NCBI GenBank assembly: GCA_020629155.1 | Contig: JAHDDW010000003.1 | Location: 175,691-239,690, forward strand | Origin: Acidimicrobiales bacterium | GTDB taxonomy: Bacteria > Actinomycetota > Acidimicrobiia > Acidimicrobiales > SZUA-35 | Reading direction: 5' to 3' | Length of the DNA: 64,000 nucleotides | Translations under genes and position numbers: made by a program | Shown here: positions 36,994-45,473 of the stretch, in pieces | Layout: the number at the start of each line of letters is the position of its first letter | How positions within the stretch are numbered: the stretch's first letter is position 1 | The notes under the pieces: model-generated | Databases searched by the model: none | Seen by the model: the letters and a program-made list of their open reading frames with translations, nothing else | What the model was told of the DNA's origin: nothing

Positions 36994-37896
36994 CTAAACG
37001 TGTTCAACCGCTAGTTCTGCCGAGGTTGATAGTACAGCCGCTGGCATGCCTATAGTGACTGTTGTTGGCTGACCAACAGCAGAATCTATTTTCAATTGAA
37101 ATTGCAAAACTTCGCAGATACGTGCACATAACGCAAGTCCTAAGCCTGAGCCAGCTGCAGCACGTGTCGAACTGTCATCGCCCCGACGAAATGGCTGCAA
37201 CATTGTTTGCAGCGTATCAGTTGCTATCCCAGGGCCAGAATCTTGCACACTAACATGGAGCGACTCTTCAACTATTTCAGCGCTAATACGCACCATGCCT
37301 GGATTAGCATGCATCACAACGTTATCTAAAATTTCATCAAAAAGTTCTTTGAAACGCAACCGATCAACCGTAATGAAATACTCAGCATCAAGTAATGAGT
37401 CGAAAGAAACAAGTTGTTTAGAATGCAACGCTTTAGGTTGCCAAACATCAGCTACTTGTTGTAATTCTTCAGCAATACTCACAGGTTCAGATGTTAAGGC
37501 ACCTGCTCCAGATTCCAGGTCAACATAACTCAGCAACCGAGAAAGCAGCTTTCCTAACCGCTGCGAAGATTCAAGCGCCGACGACACCCACAGATGCGCT
37601 TGCTTGCCTTGCACCTCTTCTTGCAAAAGTTCTAACATGCCTAACACACCGTTGACAGGCGTTTTTAAATCATGAGAAAGGTTTGCTAAAAAGCTCGAAA
37701 TGGCAACACGAGCAGCTTGTGCTTGTTGCTGTGCAACAAAAAGCTCCTGCGTACGCTCCTCTACGCGACGATCAAGCTCTCGATTCGCCTCGTACAGGTC
37801 ACGTAGCCCTCGTTCGGCAATTCTTTCTGCCTCTTCACGAGCTTTACGCTCCCTATCGAGGCGACGCTGCAACCGAGCAAGTTCAGCTTCTGACAC
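36994..37896 (-). CDS. Cytosolic histidine kinase, second kinase of the H-NOX module
   Basis: This 300-residue kinase has a charged N-terminal coiled coil (to about residue 80), then the H-box ANLSHDLKTPVNGVLGML. N-, G1- and G2-box motifs follow: FDEILDNVVMHAN, VQDSGPGIA and AGSGLGLALCARIC. It has no membrane segment, PAS or HAMP domain. I start at the GTG at 37896, which has GGGAG seven bases upstream and overlaps the end of the H-NOX gene; a longer frame begins at 37914. It is the third gene of an HK/H-NOX/HK set and probably shares the H-NOX input. Confidence 0.85.
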   Translation of the reverse strand: MSEAELARLQRRLDRERKAREEAERIAERGLRDLYEANRELDRRVEERTQELFVAQQQAQAARVAISSFLANLSHDLKTPVNGVLGMLELLQEEVQGKQAHLWVSSALESSQRLGKLLSRLLSYVDLESGAGALTSEPVSIAEELQQVADVWQPKALHSKQLVSFDSLLDAEYFITVDRLRFKELFDEILDNVVMHANPGMVRISAEIVEESLHVSVQDSGPGIATDTLQTMLQPFRRGDDSSTRAAAGSGLGLALCARICEVLQFQLKIDSAVGQPTTVTIGMPAAVLSTSAELAVEHV

Positions 37897-38431
37897 CAGC
37901 AAGCTCCCGCACAAGAAATACTACTGTTCCTGTTGCTGCATCTTCTTTTTCGATCGCTATGTCAAGTTCAACCTCATAGTGGTCGCCTGCGCCGTGCATA
38001 AGCCCAATCGCGAGATCGCCAAGGTTTCGATGAGACTGATACGTTAAACGCAGCGAGCCGTCGTCAAGAATTTGGTGTTCGAGTTCAGGCGGTTTTGCAT
38101 CTGGATATAGCATTTTTACCTGCACATGGATAACATCATGCACACTCGATAGCAGCTCAAGCGGACCTGAAACCTGCGCGACAAGATCTGGCACACGGCT
38201 AGCAAGAAAAGAAAACGCTGCACGACCGACTGTTTTAAGCACATCTGATGCTGGTAGTTCTAGTTTCTGCGAAGCGGCTGTAACAAGCGCTACAAGTTCT
38301 TCATCTGGATAGTCACCCATGCCGCTATAGGCACCTTCGAGACCAGCCGACTCTAGAAGATCATCCCACAAGTCGTCGCCTCCAAGACCAATAACAGCAT
38401 GCTCTACAGCATTAAAAATAACGCCCTTCAT
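37883..38431 (-). CDS. H-NOX heme nitric-oxide/oxygen-binding sensor protein
   Basis: This 182-residue soluble gas sensor has the H-NOX layout from the first residue, MKGVIFNAVEHAV. The probable proximal heme ligand is His102, in HDVIHVQVKMLYP, aligned with the guanylate cyclase DALHDHLATIYP pattern. The YxSxR heme-propionate motif is Tyr131-Ser133-Arg135 (YQSHR). Stand-alone bacterial H-NOX proteins bind NO or O2 and control an adjacent kinase or cyclase. Here it lies between two histidine kinases, overlapping both. Confidence 0.95.
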   Translation of the reverse strand: MKGVIFNAVEHAVIGLGGDDLWDDLLESAGLEGAYSGMGDYPDEELVALVTAASQKLELPASDVLKTVGRAAFSFLASRVPDLVAQVSGPLELLSSVHDVIHVQVKMLYPDAKPPELEHQILDDGSLRLTYQSHRNLGDLAIGLMHGAGDHYEVELDIAIEKEDAATGTVVFLVRELAGVRS

Positions 38432-40068
38432 TTTTTAGACCTTTCATTAGACACAGATTCTTGCAGCGCATTGGTGGTGTCACCACGCTGGTCTAAACCT
38501 TGTTCTACATGTTTTAGCTCATCAATCGTTAGCCGTAACGTTTCAAGCAGATCTTGTGCATGTTGTTGTATTTGATCTTGCGTAAATGTTTCAGCCCCAG
38601 TTTCTAGAATTTGACATTTGGCCTCCATTTTTTTAGCACCAAATAGCGCAGCTGTTGACTTCATCGTATGGCATTGCCGTTTGAAATCTGATTCGATGGT
38701 CCCTGCGGCTGCTGCTTCCACTACGAGGACACGAGAAGTAAGTTCTTCTAGCGCAGTGCCAAGCAACGACGCAACAACTTCTGTTGACCCTAAATCGCTG
38801 ATCATCGTTGTGATCACGTCTCTGTCAACTACAGGCTGTTGCTTGTCAACACGTAGATTCCCAGTCATAGCTGACAATGACCGATCTTCAGACTCATTAG
38901 TCGAAGAAGCAAGCTTTTCCTTAGCAGGCACCCAACGAAGCAACATGGCTTGTAAGTCAGCGAGCACAACTGGTTTTGGTAGAAAATCGTCCAAGCCAGC
39001 TTCTAAACAAATATCGCGATTTCCTGCTAACACACTTGCACTTACCATCACAATTGGAAAGTCAGCAAGACCTTCAATCTGACGGGTCTGGCGAGCTGTT
39101 TCCAACCCATCAATACCTGGCATATGCCAGTCGAGCAGCATAATATCAAACCGTTCAGTACGCAGCATTTCTAGTGCTTTTTCGCCAGATTCAGCCAGTT
39201 TATAGCTGTAACCAAGCCGCTGGAGCTGGCCTTGAGCAAGCAAACGGTTGACTTCGCCGTCATCGACAACGAGCACATGCCCAGAACCTTCTTCTGACAG
39301 AACACGCTGAGGTTGTGACTGCAACTGCGTTTCAGGCTCAACAGGAACTGAAAGTGTAAAAGTAGAACCAACATCAAGGGTGCTATCAACAGTAATTTCA
39401 CCACGCAAAGCCGTTGCAAGTCCTTTGCTAATAGCTAAACCAAGCCCAGAACCAACACTACGATTATGCGCTTGAGTGAACGCATCAAAGAGCGTCGCGA
39501 GATATTTCTGCGCTATCCCCTGCCCAGTATCAGCAACGCTAAGTTGCAACATATTATTTCGACAAGAAACGCTAATTTCAACTGAACCTCGGTCGGTGTA
39601 TCTAATAGCATTAGTAACAAAATTAATCAGAATTTGTCGTATTCGAAGAGGCGCTGAGCGAACAAACTGCGGCGTGTCATTTTCGATAGTAAGCAGCAAT
39701 TCTAATTGTTTATCTTGCGCCTTTGATCGAAGTGTTTCTACTGTTTCTTTTGCAAGTTGCGCAGGGCTAAAAGCTTCACTGCGAAGCTCGATCTGACCAG
39801 ACTGAATCGTTCCTAAATCTAAAAGATCATCAACAAGTACACGAAGCACCTTTGCTTCGCGACGCATAAGAGACACAAGTTCAAGCGATTCGTCGTCTAG
39901 CGGACGTTCGGCAAGCAACTCAGCAAGTCCAGTAAGTCCGTGCAAAGGCGCACGAAGCTCATGTCCGATCCCAGCCACAAACGTCATCATTGCTGTATTC
40001 TCTGCACTAGCGCTCATGAAGTGCACGTCGGCATAACCGTCGCAAAGATAAGAGTTCAACGAACCCAA
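38428..40068 (-). CDS. Hybrid histidine kinase (HisKA-HATPase-REC-HPt)
   Basis: This 546-residue protein carries an H-box GIGHELRAPLHGLTGL, ATPase motifs NFVTNAIRYTD, VADTGQGIA and GSGLGLAISKG, and a receiver domain VLVVDDGEVNR with phospho-Asp in LLDWHMPGIDG. A C-terminal HPt domain has QCHTMKSTAALFGA. No sensor domain is visible N-terminal to the H-box, which fits a kinase taking its signal from the downstream-encoded H-NOX. The frame starts with TTG at 40068; an ATG at 40017 is an alternative. Its 3' end overlaps the H-NOX start by four bases. Confidence 0.9.
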   Translation of the reverse strand: MGSLNSYLCDGYADVHFMSASAENTAMMTFVAGIGHELRAPLHGLTGLAELLAERPLDDESLELVSLMRREAKVLRVLVDDLLDLGTIQSGQIELRSEAFSPAQLAKETVETLRSKAQDKQLELLLTIENDTPQFVRSAPLRIRQILINFVTNAIRYTDRGSVEISVSCRNNMLQLSVADTGQGIAQKYLATLFDAFTQAHNRSVGSGLGLAISKGLATALRGEITVDSTLDVGSTFTLSVPVEPETQLQSQPQRVLSEEGSGHVLVVDDGEVNRLLAQGQLQRLGYSYKLAESGEKALEMLRTERFDIMLLDWHMPGIDGLETARQTRQIEGLADFPIVMVSASVLAGNRDICLEAGLDDFLPKPVVLADLQAMLLRWVPAKEKLASSTNESEDRSLSAMTGNLRVDKQQPVVDRDVITTMISDLGSTEVVASLLGTALEELTSRVLVVEAAAAGTIESDFKRQCHTMKSTAALFGAKKMEAKCQILETGAETFTQDQIQQHAQDLLETLRLTIDELKHVEQGLDQRGDTTNALQESVSNERSKK

Positions 40069-40092
40069 GGGTAACTACAACATACCTTCTAG

Positions 40093-40659
40093 CTACTGAC
40101 CAGCACCTTTTTGGTGTTGAGCTTTTTCTATCAATGCAAAGATAGCTTCGACCGTTTCATCGACGTCATGGTTAATAAATATTTGAGCCCCTAGTTCACG
40201 CCCAGCATCAACCTCTTCAGCAGATTTTTCTAACCGCTGTTTAATTTTTGCTGGTGTATCACCACGACGAGTCAAACGTGCTTCTTGCTCATAACGAGAC
40301 GGAGCCTCTAAAAAGATCAACAACGCAGCATCATCTTTTTGTTGCACTTGACGCGCGCCCTGTACTTCTATTTCCAAAACAACAACAGCATCGCTATCAG
40401 CGCTTGGAATTGGTGTTCCATAAAAATTATCTAGAAACTCGGCGTACTCTAAAAAACCATCCTCAGCTATTTTTGCTTGGAACTGGTCTTTTGTTACAAA
40501 CACATACGCATCTTCAGACTCTGCATGGCGCCGCTGTCTTGTTGTCCAAGATTTACTTAGCCACAAAGAAGGATATTTCGTTACCAGAGCCTGCGTCACA
40601 GTGCTTTTCCCGACACCGCCAGGACCTGAAATAACAACAGTTAAAGGTTGAACAGTCAG
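40093..40659 (-). CDS. gmk: Guanylate kinase, apparently with a non-standard start codon
   Basis: The frame encodes a full guanylate kinase. It has the P-loop SGPGGVGKSTVTQAL, then LSKSWTTRQRR, the GMP-binding region YVFVTKDQF...YAEFLDNFYGTPIP, EIEVQGARQVQ and LLIFLEAPS. It makes GDP from GMP. From the in-frame stop upstream to the P-loop there is no ATG, GTG or TTG. The first GTG lies at 40597-40599, inside the P-loop region, and would remove it. The best candidate is CTG at 40657-40659, overlapping the mihF stop, with GGGGGA upstream. That gives 188 residues. The true start needs testing, but the reading frame is not in doubt. Confidence 0.9.
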   Translation of the reverse strand: MTVQPLTVVISGPGGVGKSTVTQALVTKYPSLWLSKSWTTRQRRHAESEDAYVFVTKDQFQAKIAEDGFLEYAEFLDNFYGTPIPSADSDAVVVLEIEVQGARQVQQKDDAALLIFLEAPSRYEQEARLTRRGDTPAKIKQRLEKSAEEVDAGRELGAQIFINHDVDETVEAIFALIEKAQHQKGAGQ

Positions 40660-40976
40660 GAGAATTCCCCCAACAAAGCGGCACGTTGTTTGGTGCCAAG
40701 GCCAGACAAACGCCGAGATTCGGCGATAGACAATTTTTCCATTGTGCGTCTCGCTCGAACCTTACCAATCGTTGGCAAAGATTCCAATATGGAAAGAACC
40801 TTGATTTTAGCTATTACTTCATCATCATCAGCCTGAGTAAGAACCTCACCTAAAGTGAGCGTTCCCATTTTAAGACGTGCTTTAACTTCAGCACGTACCC
40901 GCCTGACATGGGCAGCTTTTATCAACGCAGCTTGACGTTGTTCAGCAGTTAATTTAGGAGGAGTGGGCATCTTCAA
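40656..40976 (-). CDS. mihF: Integration host factor, actinobacterial type (MihF)
   Basis: This 106-residue basic DNA-binding protein of the actinobacterial IHF family has the helix-two-turn-helix segment LPTIGKVRARRTMEKL near residue 67. SRRLSGLGTKQRAALL near the C-terminus contacts DNA. It is unrelated in sequence to E. coli IHF. It is placed between pyrF and gmk, as in most actinobacteria. Its stop overlaps the proposed gmk start. Confidence 0.95.
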   Translation of the reverse strand: MKMPTPPKLTAEQRQAALIKAAHVRRVRAEVKARLKMGTLTLGEVLTQADDDEVIAKIKVLSILESLPTIGKVRARRTMEKLSIAESRRLSGLGTKQRAALLGEFS

Positions 40977-41023
40977 ACATTACCGTTTCAATCGATTTAA
41001 ACCAAACTATGGACACAAAAACA

Positions 41024-41773
41024 CTACGCAAATTTTTGCTTTGCTTCAGCAAAAAGCGCTTCAGCAGCAGCAGCTGGATCATCGGCAATTGTTACTGCTC
41101 GACCGACAACAAGAAGATCAGCGCCAGCTTCTAGTGCCTGCAGCGGAGTAACGGCTTTAGGCTGATCGTGGCGTTCGCCGCCTTCAGCTCTGATTCCTGG
41201 AACAACACGCAGCGTGCGTGGCGCTAGCTCACGCATATCTTTAAGATCTGCTGCTGAGCAAACAATACCTGAACAGCCTGCCTCAACAGCGATCCGCAAC
41301 CGCTTAGGCACAATGTGTTCTGGCGCATCATCATCACTAGTCAAAACAGTAATAGCTACAGCTTTCGGAGCAGGGAGTCCAGCGCTGAGCGCCCCTTCAT
41401 TTAGACCTTCCACTCCAGCTTGCAGCACAGCAGGACCGCCATGTGCATGCATTGTAAGATATTGCACACCAAGCGAACCGCACACACGGGCAGCTTTGCC
41501 AACAGTGGTCGGAATATCATGCAATTTCAGATCTAAGAAAACATCAAAACCAGCATCATGTAACGCACCTATCGCGTCTGGCCCTGCAGCAGAGTAGAGT
41601 TCTAAACCAACCTTAGCCACACCGAACCATGGCGAAAGCTTTCTAGCCAGGCGAAGTGCTTGAACAAGGTCATCAACATCTAACGCTAATGCCATCTTCG
41701 CTCGAAGTTCCGCCGGTAGTCCTACATCTACTGTTTCGTTATTTTGTTCTGACACTTTGTCTCCTAGCCTCAT
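41024..41773 (-). CDS. pyrF: Orotidine 5'-phosphate decarboxylase
   Basis: This 249-residue TIM-barrel enzyme makes UMP from OMP, the last step of de novo pyrimidine synthesis. It is a type-1 enzyme: LALDVDDL near residue 32, the catalytic DLKLHDIPTTVGKA (Lys-Asp pair) and PGIRAEGGERHDQ near the phosphate site. The first ~20 residues form a non-conserved extension. It is followed by mihF (47 bases) and gmk in one unit, and preceded on the same strand by pyrD. Confidence 0.96.
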   Translation of the reverse strand: MRLGDKVSEQNNETVDVGLPAELRAKMALALDVDDLVQALRLARKLSPWFGVAKVGLELYSAAGPDAIGALHDAGFDVFLDLKLHDIPTTVGKAARVCGSLGVQYLTMHAHGGPAVLQAGVEGLNEGALSAGLPAPKAVAITVLTSDDDAPEHIVPKRLRIAVEAGCSGIVCSAADLKDMRELAPRTLRVVPGIRAEGGERHDQPKAVTPLQALEAGADLLVVGRAVTIADDPAAAAEALFAEAKQKFA

Positions 41774-41902
41774 TGCTATAGAAAGTTATTTCATATCATA
41801 TGCCAGCGGATAGTTCCGCTCGTCAACAAAGCATAGCCCCATAGTAAAGTGCCTGCACGATTACTTCTGGATTTAACTATCTAGTAGTATCTCATCGCCC
41901 TG

Positions 41903-42814
41903 TTAAGGCATTTCTACTTGACCGATAAGCTCGCTATAGCTTGCAATACCATGTTTTTTGCACCACTTTTCTAGCTCTTTCGCTAAGCGACCGACAATTC
42001 TAGGGTCCGCTAGCGTTGCTGTGCCTATTTGCACAGCTGAAGCCCCAACAAGTGCAAACTCTACAACGTCTTCGACACAGGACACTCCACCAGCTGCCAC
42101 AATAGGTATCTCTGGGTATGCCTGATGCACATCAAACACAGATTTCACAGCGAGCGGATGAATCGCCGCACCTGACACACCACCAGCGCCTTTACCAATG
42201 TTGGGCTTGCGAGTCACAGGGTCGACACTTAAACCGTTATAGGTATTTGAAACTGTTACAGCTTCTGCTCCGCTGTCAAAGGCTGCCTTTGCAATCTCCG
42301 GCAGCGTTGGTCCTACATTGGGGCTAAGCTTCGCCCAAAGAGGACGCCCACACACCTTTGTCGCCTCGATTACTTCACTTGTTAGGTCTGTTGAATAACA
42401 AAACAAGCCTGTGCCTTTTGTGTGCGGGCAAGAAATGTTGACTTCGACAGCAACAACGTCAGCTGGTGCGTCAGCAAGCATTTGCGCTGCTTCGTGATAC
42501 TCCTCGACTGTTTTTCCCCAGATTGAGGCGACAACGGTTGCACCAGCATCAAGCAGCTCGGGAAGCTCTTGTTTCTTCCACCCTTGCACACCAGGGCCTT
42601 GCAAACCGACAGCATTAATCATGCCTGCAGGCGTGCTATACACACGCAACGGCTTATTACCTTCCCAAGGGTAAGGCGCTAAAGATTTTATGACAAGAGC
42701 GCCTATCGTCGATAAATCAAAATAGGCAGAGAGTTCGGCGCCATGGCCAGCAGTCCCAGAAGCAGTCATTACTGGCGATGTGAGCGTTAACGATCCAACA
42801 GAAGTTTCAAGCAT
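41903..42814 (-). CDS. pyrD: Dihydroorotate dehydrogenase, class 1B-type
   Basis: This 303-residue FMN enzyme oxidises dihydroorotate to orotate. It has PVMTASGTAGHG at the N-terminus, PLRVYSTPAGMINAVGLQGPG, and NISCPHTKGTGLF with the class 1 cysteine. The FMN-binding end reads IPIVAAGGVSCVEDV and AVQIGTATL. Class 1B enzymes use a partner PyrK flavoprotein; no pyrK lies next to it. It is separated from pyrF by 129 bases on the same strand. Confidence 0.93.
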   Translation of the reverse strand: MLETSVGSLTLTSPVMTASGTAGHGAELSAYFDLSTIGALVIKSLAPYPWEGNKPLRVYSTPAGMINAVGLQGPGVQGWKKQELPELLDAGATVVASIWGKTVEEYHEAAQMLADAPADVVAVEVNISCPHTKGTGLFCYSTDLTSEVIEATKVCGRPLWAKLSPNVGPTLPEIAKAAFDSGAEAVTVSNTYNGLSVDPVTRKPNIGKGAGGVSGAAIHPLAVKSVFDVHQAYPEIPIVAAGGVSCVEDVVEFALVGASAVQIGTATLADPRIVGRLAKELEKWCKKHGIASYSELIGQVEMP

Positions 42815-42913
42815 ATTAACTTTACTCTAACAACACGGAGACGAAACCTGCACAATCGGACCTCAAACGATCACTACAAGAAAATAAAACTATTCGAGCT
42901 ACCATAGACAAGC

Positions 42914-45454
42914 ATGGCCATAGTTTTCTTTCTCTCTTTTTGCGTCGCAATGACAGTCATGACCTTGAGCGCTTACTATAAAGCCAACCGCAACCAGGCT
43001 TTCCAACATTACAATCCTTTTTTCTGGAGAAGAAAAGGCTTCCTTCTTTCACTACAGATAGTCGATGACTATCTAGACATTCTAGAAAGCAACATGTCTG
43101 AACAATCGGCAGGTCTTTCAAGACAACAGCTACTGCGCTATAGCGAAAATGCCTTACTAGATGCCGCTTCGAAAGTATCTCCATTTTGCGTCAGTACTGC
43201 CAATTTATTTAGCTACAGCAACACGCCAGACGACAAGAACCGACAACTGTATAGCTCAAATTTTATAGGCCCAATGCAACCAAGAAGACTACTTCTAGGG
43301 AAAGAGGGCTACAGAAATATGCAAACATCTGAGACAGAACCTTTTGCGGACCTCGCAGTGGCCGTACAAGCAGCAATGTCAGCAAAAATTCAGATGCGTT
43401 CCTTAGAAGACACCAGATACAGAAGCATTCACGAGCTTGAGTCTGGCCTTACCCATGTGATCGCTCTGCCTGCTCACACGCACCGTTTGCAGTATCGATA
43501 TGTCTCTGCTCAAACAGCAGCAGCTATAACTATTGAGCTTAAGGTACATAAAATGGCTCAGAGGCTACTTCCAACGGTGAATGATTTTTCCAACCAGCAG
43601 ATGCAACTTAATGCAGCTGCAATGCATCGGTGCGAGCAGCTCACACAACGTCTCAACCGACTGGCTCAAATCCAGGCTGTTAACATTGCGCCTGCTCAAC
43701 AAAGCACGCATCAACTAGGTTCGCCTTTACTTACTATTAGACCACAAAATTTTTCGCAAGAAACACTACGTAGAAATAACGAAATTGTAGAGCTTCTACG
43801 TCGCAGCCAAGCAGAACGGCGAGACGTTAGAGCAATACTTGGCCAGTTCTATCACGACTTACCAGAGACAACAAAGCATTCTTTGACAGAAACCACGCTG
43901 ACACTATCGTTGCTTCGTCTTGCAGCTTCGTTGCCAGAGGTCGGCCTAGCTACTGACCATCTGCTCTATAGTCGTCACAGTCGACCGTTGCTCGAACGTT
44001 TTACGCAATCATTGGCTGACCCTGGCCAGCAACTGGCTAACTCATTTAGTGCAGCAAGTCTAGATGATGCCGTTTTTAGAGCTACCATCAATCCAACCAA
44101 ACCAACCCAAGATGACAGCCTACACCTAGCAGCAATCTATAACGTTATACCTCAACTCACTGCCACCGAGGAAGTTGCGAGAAAGGCTGCACACACCACC
44201 GATCTACGCAACACATTCGTTGTGGCGCAACAACATATCCTCGGTTCAGTTATTTCTCAATTTAAAATCTTAACGGATTATCTTGGCCTTCAACCTTCTA
44301 ACTGTATTATCAAAGGCAAACCATACTCAAGCAATCGGCTTGCCGCACACATACTTCAAAGGCTGGGATATACAGTTTTTTCTGGCCTGCGATCGACGAC
44401 TAACTTTGAGACAATCCTCAACCCCACGCAGTATCATTTCGATCTTCTTGAAGAGATCGACTTACTTGCAGAACAAGCGATAGCAAGAGCCTTACATCAA
44501 GGCTGCGATAGCCTGCTTATTATCGACAGCGGCGGTTTGTTGACCAATGCTGTGCTCCAAAAAATGGCCTCTTTCAAAGGTAATCCTACGCTTCGCATCG
44601 CAGCGGTCGAACAGACAACGTTCGGGCTCTCCCGTTCAAACAACCTCATACATACTTCTAGCAAAGCTGCCGTGCCCGTAGTCTCAGTTGCAACTTCTCG
44701 GTTTAAAACACTCCTAGAAGGTCCGCTTGTTGGGGAATCAGTCGTCAAAGAGATTGAACAGTATTTGTCAGCTGACATCTTCGCTGTCCCCCACCTTGCA
44801 ACAGCACGTGCCCAAAAAGTAGCGATTGTTGGCTATGGCACTATCAGCTCACAAATTGCGCAAGCACTTGTCCATAAAGAGCTTTGCTCAAAAAAAGATA
44901 TCTACATATATGATTTTGACCCTAAAAAGTTATTGTTAGCCCAGGCAGCTGGATTTACTCGCTGTGATTCACTTAACGATGCGCTTCGTAACTGCAGTAT
45001 TGTTATCGGGTCGACAGGTTCTATCGCTGGTTTACCGCTACGTCATGCCTCCTGGAAAGACCAGACAATTTTTGTAAGTACTGCATCATTTAACACGGAG
45101 CTGCAAGATCTTTTCAGCTCCAACGAAACAAGTGAATTAACTACTGCGACATACAGAAGACAGGGCAATGGCCCCTATGAGAAAATCCATGGCCTCTATA
45201 GAACACAGGTCGGCCTCAAAGAAGCCCTGATTTTGAACGGAGGTTTTCCCATAAACTTTACTGGAGGGGTTGATCCAATTGCAGCCGATAAAGCAGAGAT
45301 TATACGAACAATCATGGTCGCTGGAATCGCTCAAGCGAAACGCTGTCTTGACCAAATACAAACCCAGTCGTACCAACCAAACTATATCCATCTTGAGGAA
45401 AGCAATAGTACAGCCCACCGAAAGAACCCAACAACAGCAAACTCCTGGCTTTAG
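42914..45454 (+). CDS. Large membrane-anchored protein with SAHH-like NAD-binding domain
   Basis: This 846-residue protein does not match a characterised family that I recognise. An N-terminal hydrophobic helix (about residues 2-22) suggests a membrane anchor. The following ~430 residues are helical and unassigned. From about residue 445 the sequence turns alpha/beta, with CIIKGKPYSSNRLAAHIL and DSLLIIDSGGLLTNAV. From about 635, AQKVAIVGYGTISSQIAQAL is a dinucleotide-binding loop; the following DFDPKKLLLAQAAG and VIGSTG fit the NAD domain of S-adenosylhomocysteine hydrolase. The standard substrate-binding motifs of true SAHH are not evident. It is convergent with a GH5 gene, 19 bases apart. 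Confidence 0.75.
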   Translation: MAIVFFLSFCVAMTVMTLSAYYKANRNQAFQHYNPFFWRRKGFLLSLQIVDDYLDILESNMSEQSAGLSRQQLLRYSENALLDAASKVSPFCVSTANLFSYSNTPDDKNRQLYSSNFIGPMQPRRLLLGKEGYRNMQTSETEPFADLAVAVQAAMSAKIQMRSLEDTRYRSIHELESGLTHVIALPAHTHRLQYRYVSAQTAAAITIELKVHKMAQRLLPTVNDFSNQQMQLNAAAMHRCEQLTQRLNRLAQIQAVNIAPAQQSTHQLGSPLLTIRPQNFSQETLRRNNEIVELLRRSQAERRDVRAILGQFYHDLPETTKHSLTETTLTLSLLRLAASLPEVGLATDHLLYSRHSRPLLERFTQSLADPGQQLANSFSAASLDDAVFRATINPTKPTQDDSLHLAAIYNVIPQLTATEEVARKAAHTTDLRNTFVVAQQHILGSVISQFKILTDYLGLQPSNCIIKGKPYSSNRLAAHILQRLGYTVFSGLRSTTNFETILNPTQYHFDLLEEIDLLAEQAIARALHQGCDSLLIIDSGGLLTNAVLQKMASFKGNPTLRIAAVEQTTFGLSRSNNLIHTSSKAAVPVVSVATSRFKTLLEGPLVGESVVKEIEQYLSADIFAVPHLATARAQKVAIVGYGTISSQIAQALVHKELCSKKDIYIYDFDPKKLLLAQAAGFTRCDSLNDALRNCSIVIGSTGSIAGLPLRHASWKDQTIFVSTASFNTELQDLFSSNETSELTTATYRRQGNGPYEKIHGLYRTQVGLKEALILNGGFPINFTGGVDPIAADKAEIIRTIMVAGIAQAKRCLDQIQTQSYQPNYIHLEESNSTAHRKNPTTANSWL

Positions 45455-45473
45455 AAAAACTGCAGCAGCAACG

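Noticed and set aside
40597..40599. GTG at 40597-40599 as the gmk start
   Set aside because: It would remove the P-loop GPGGVGKST, which is in frame just upstream.
40553..40768. 71-residue minus frame over the mihF-gmk junction
   Set aside because: It is a shifted frame of mihF and gmk, both of which are recognisable proteins in other frames.
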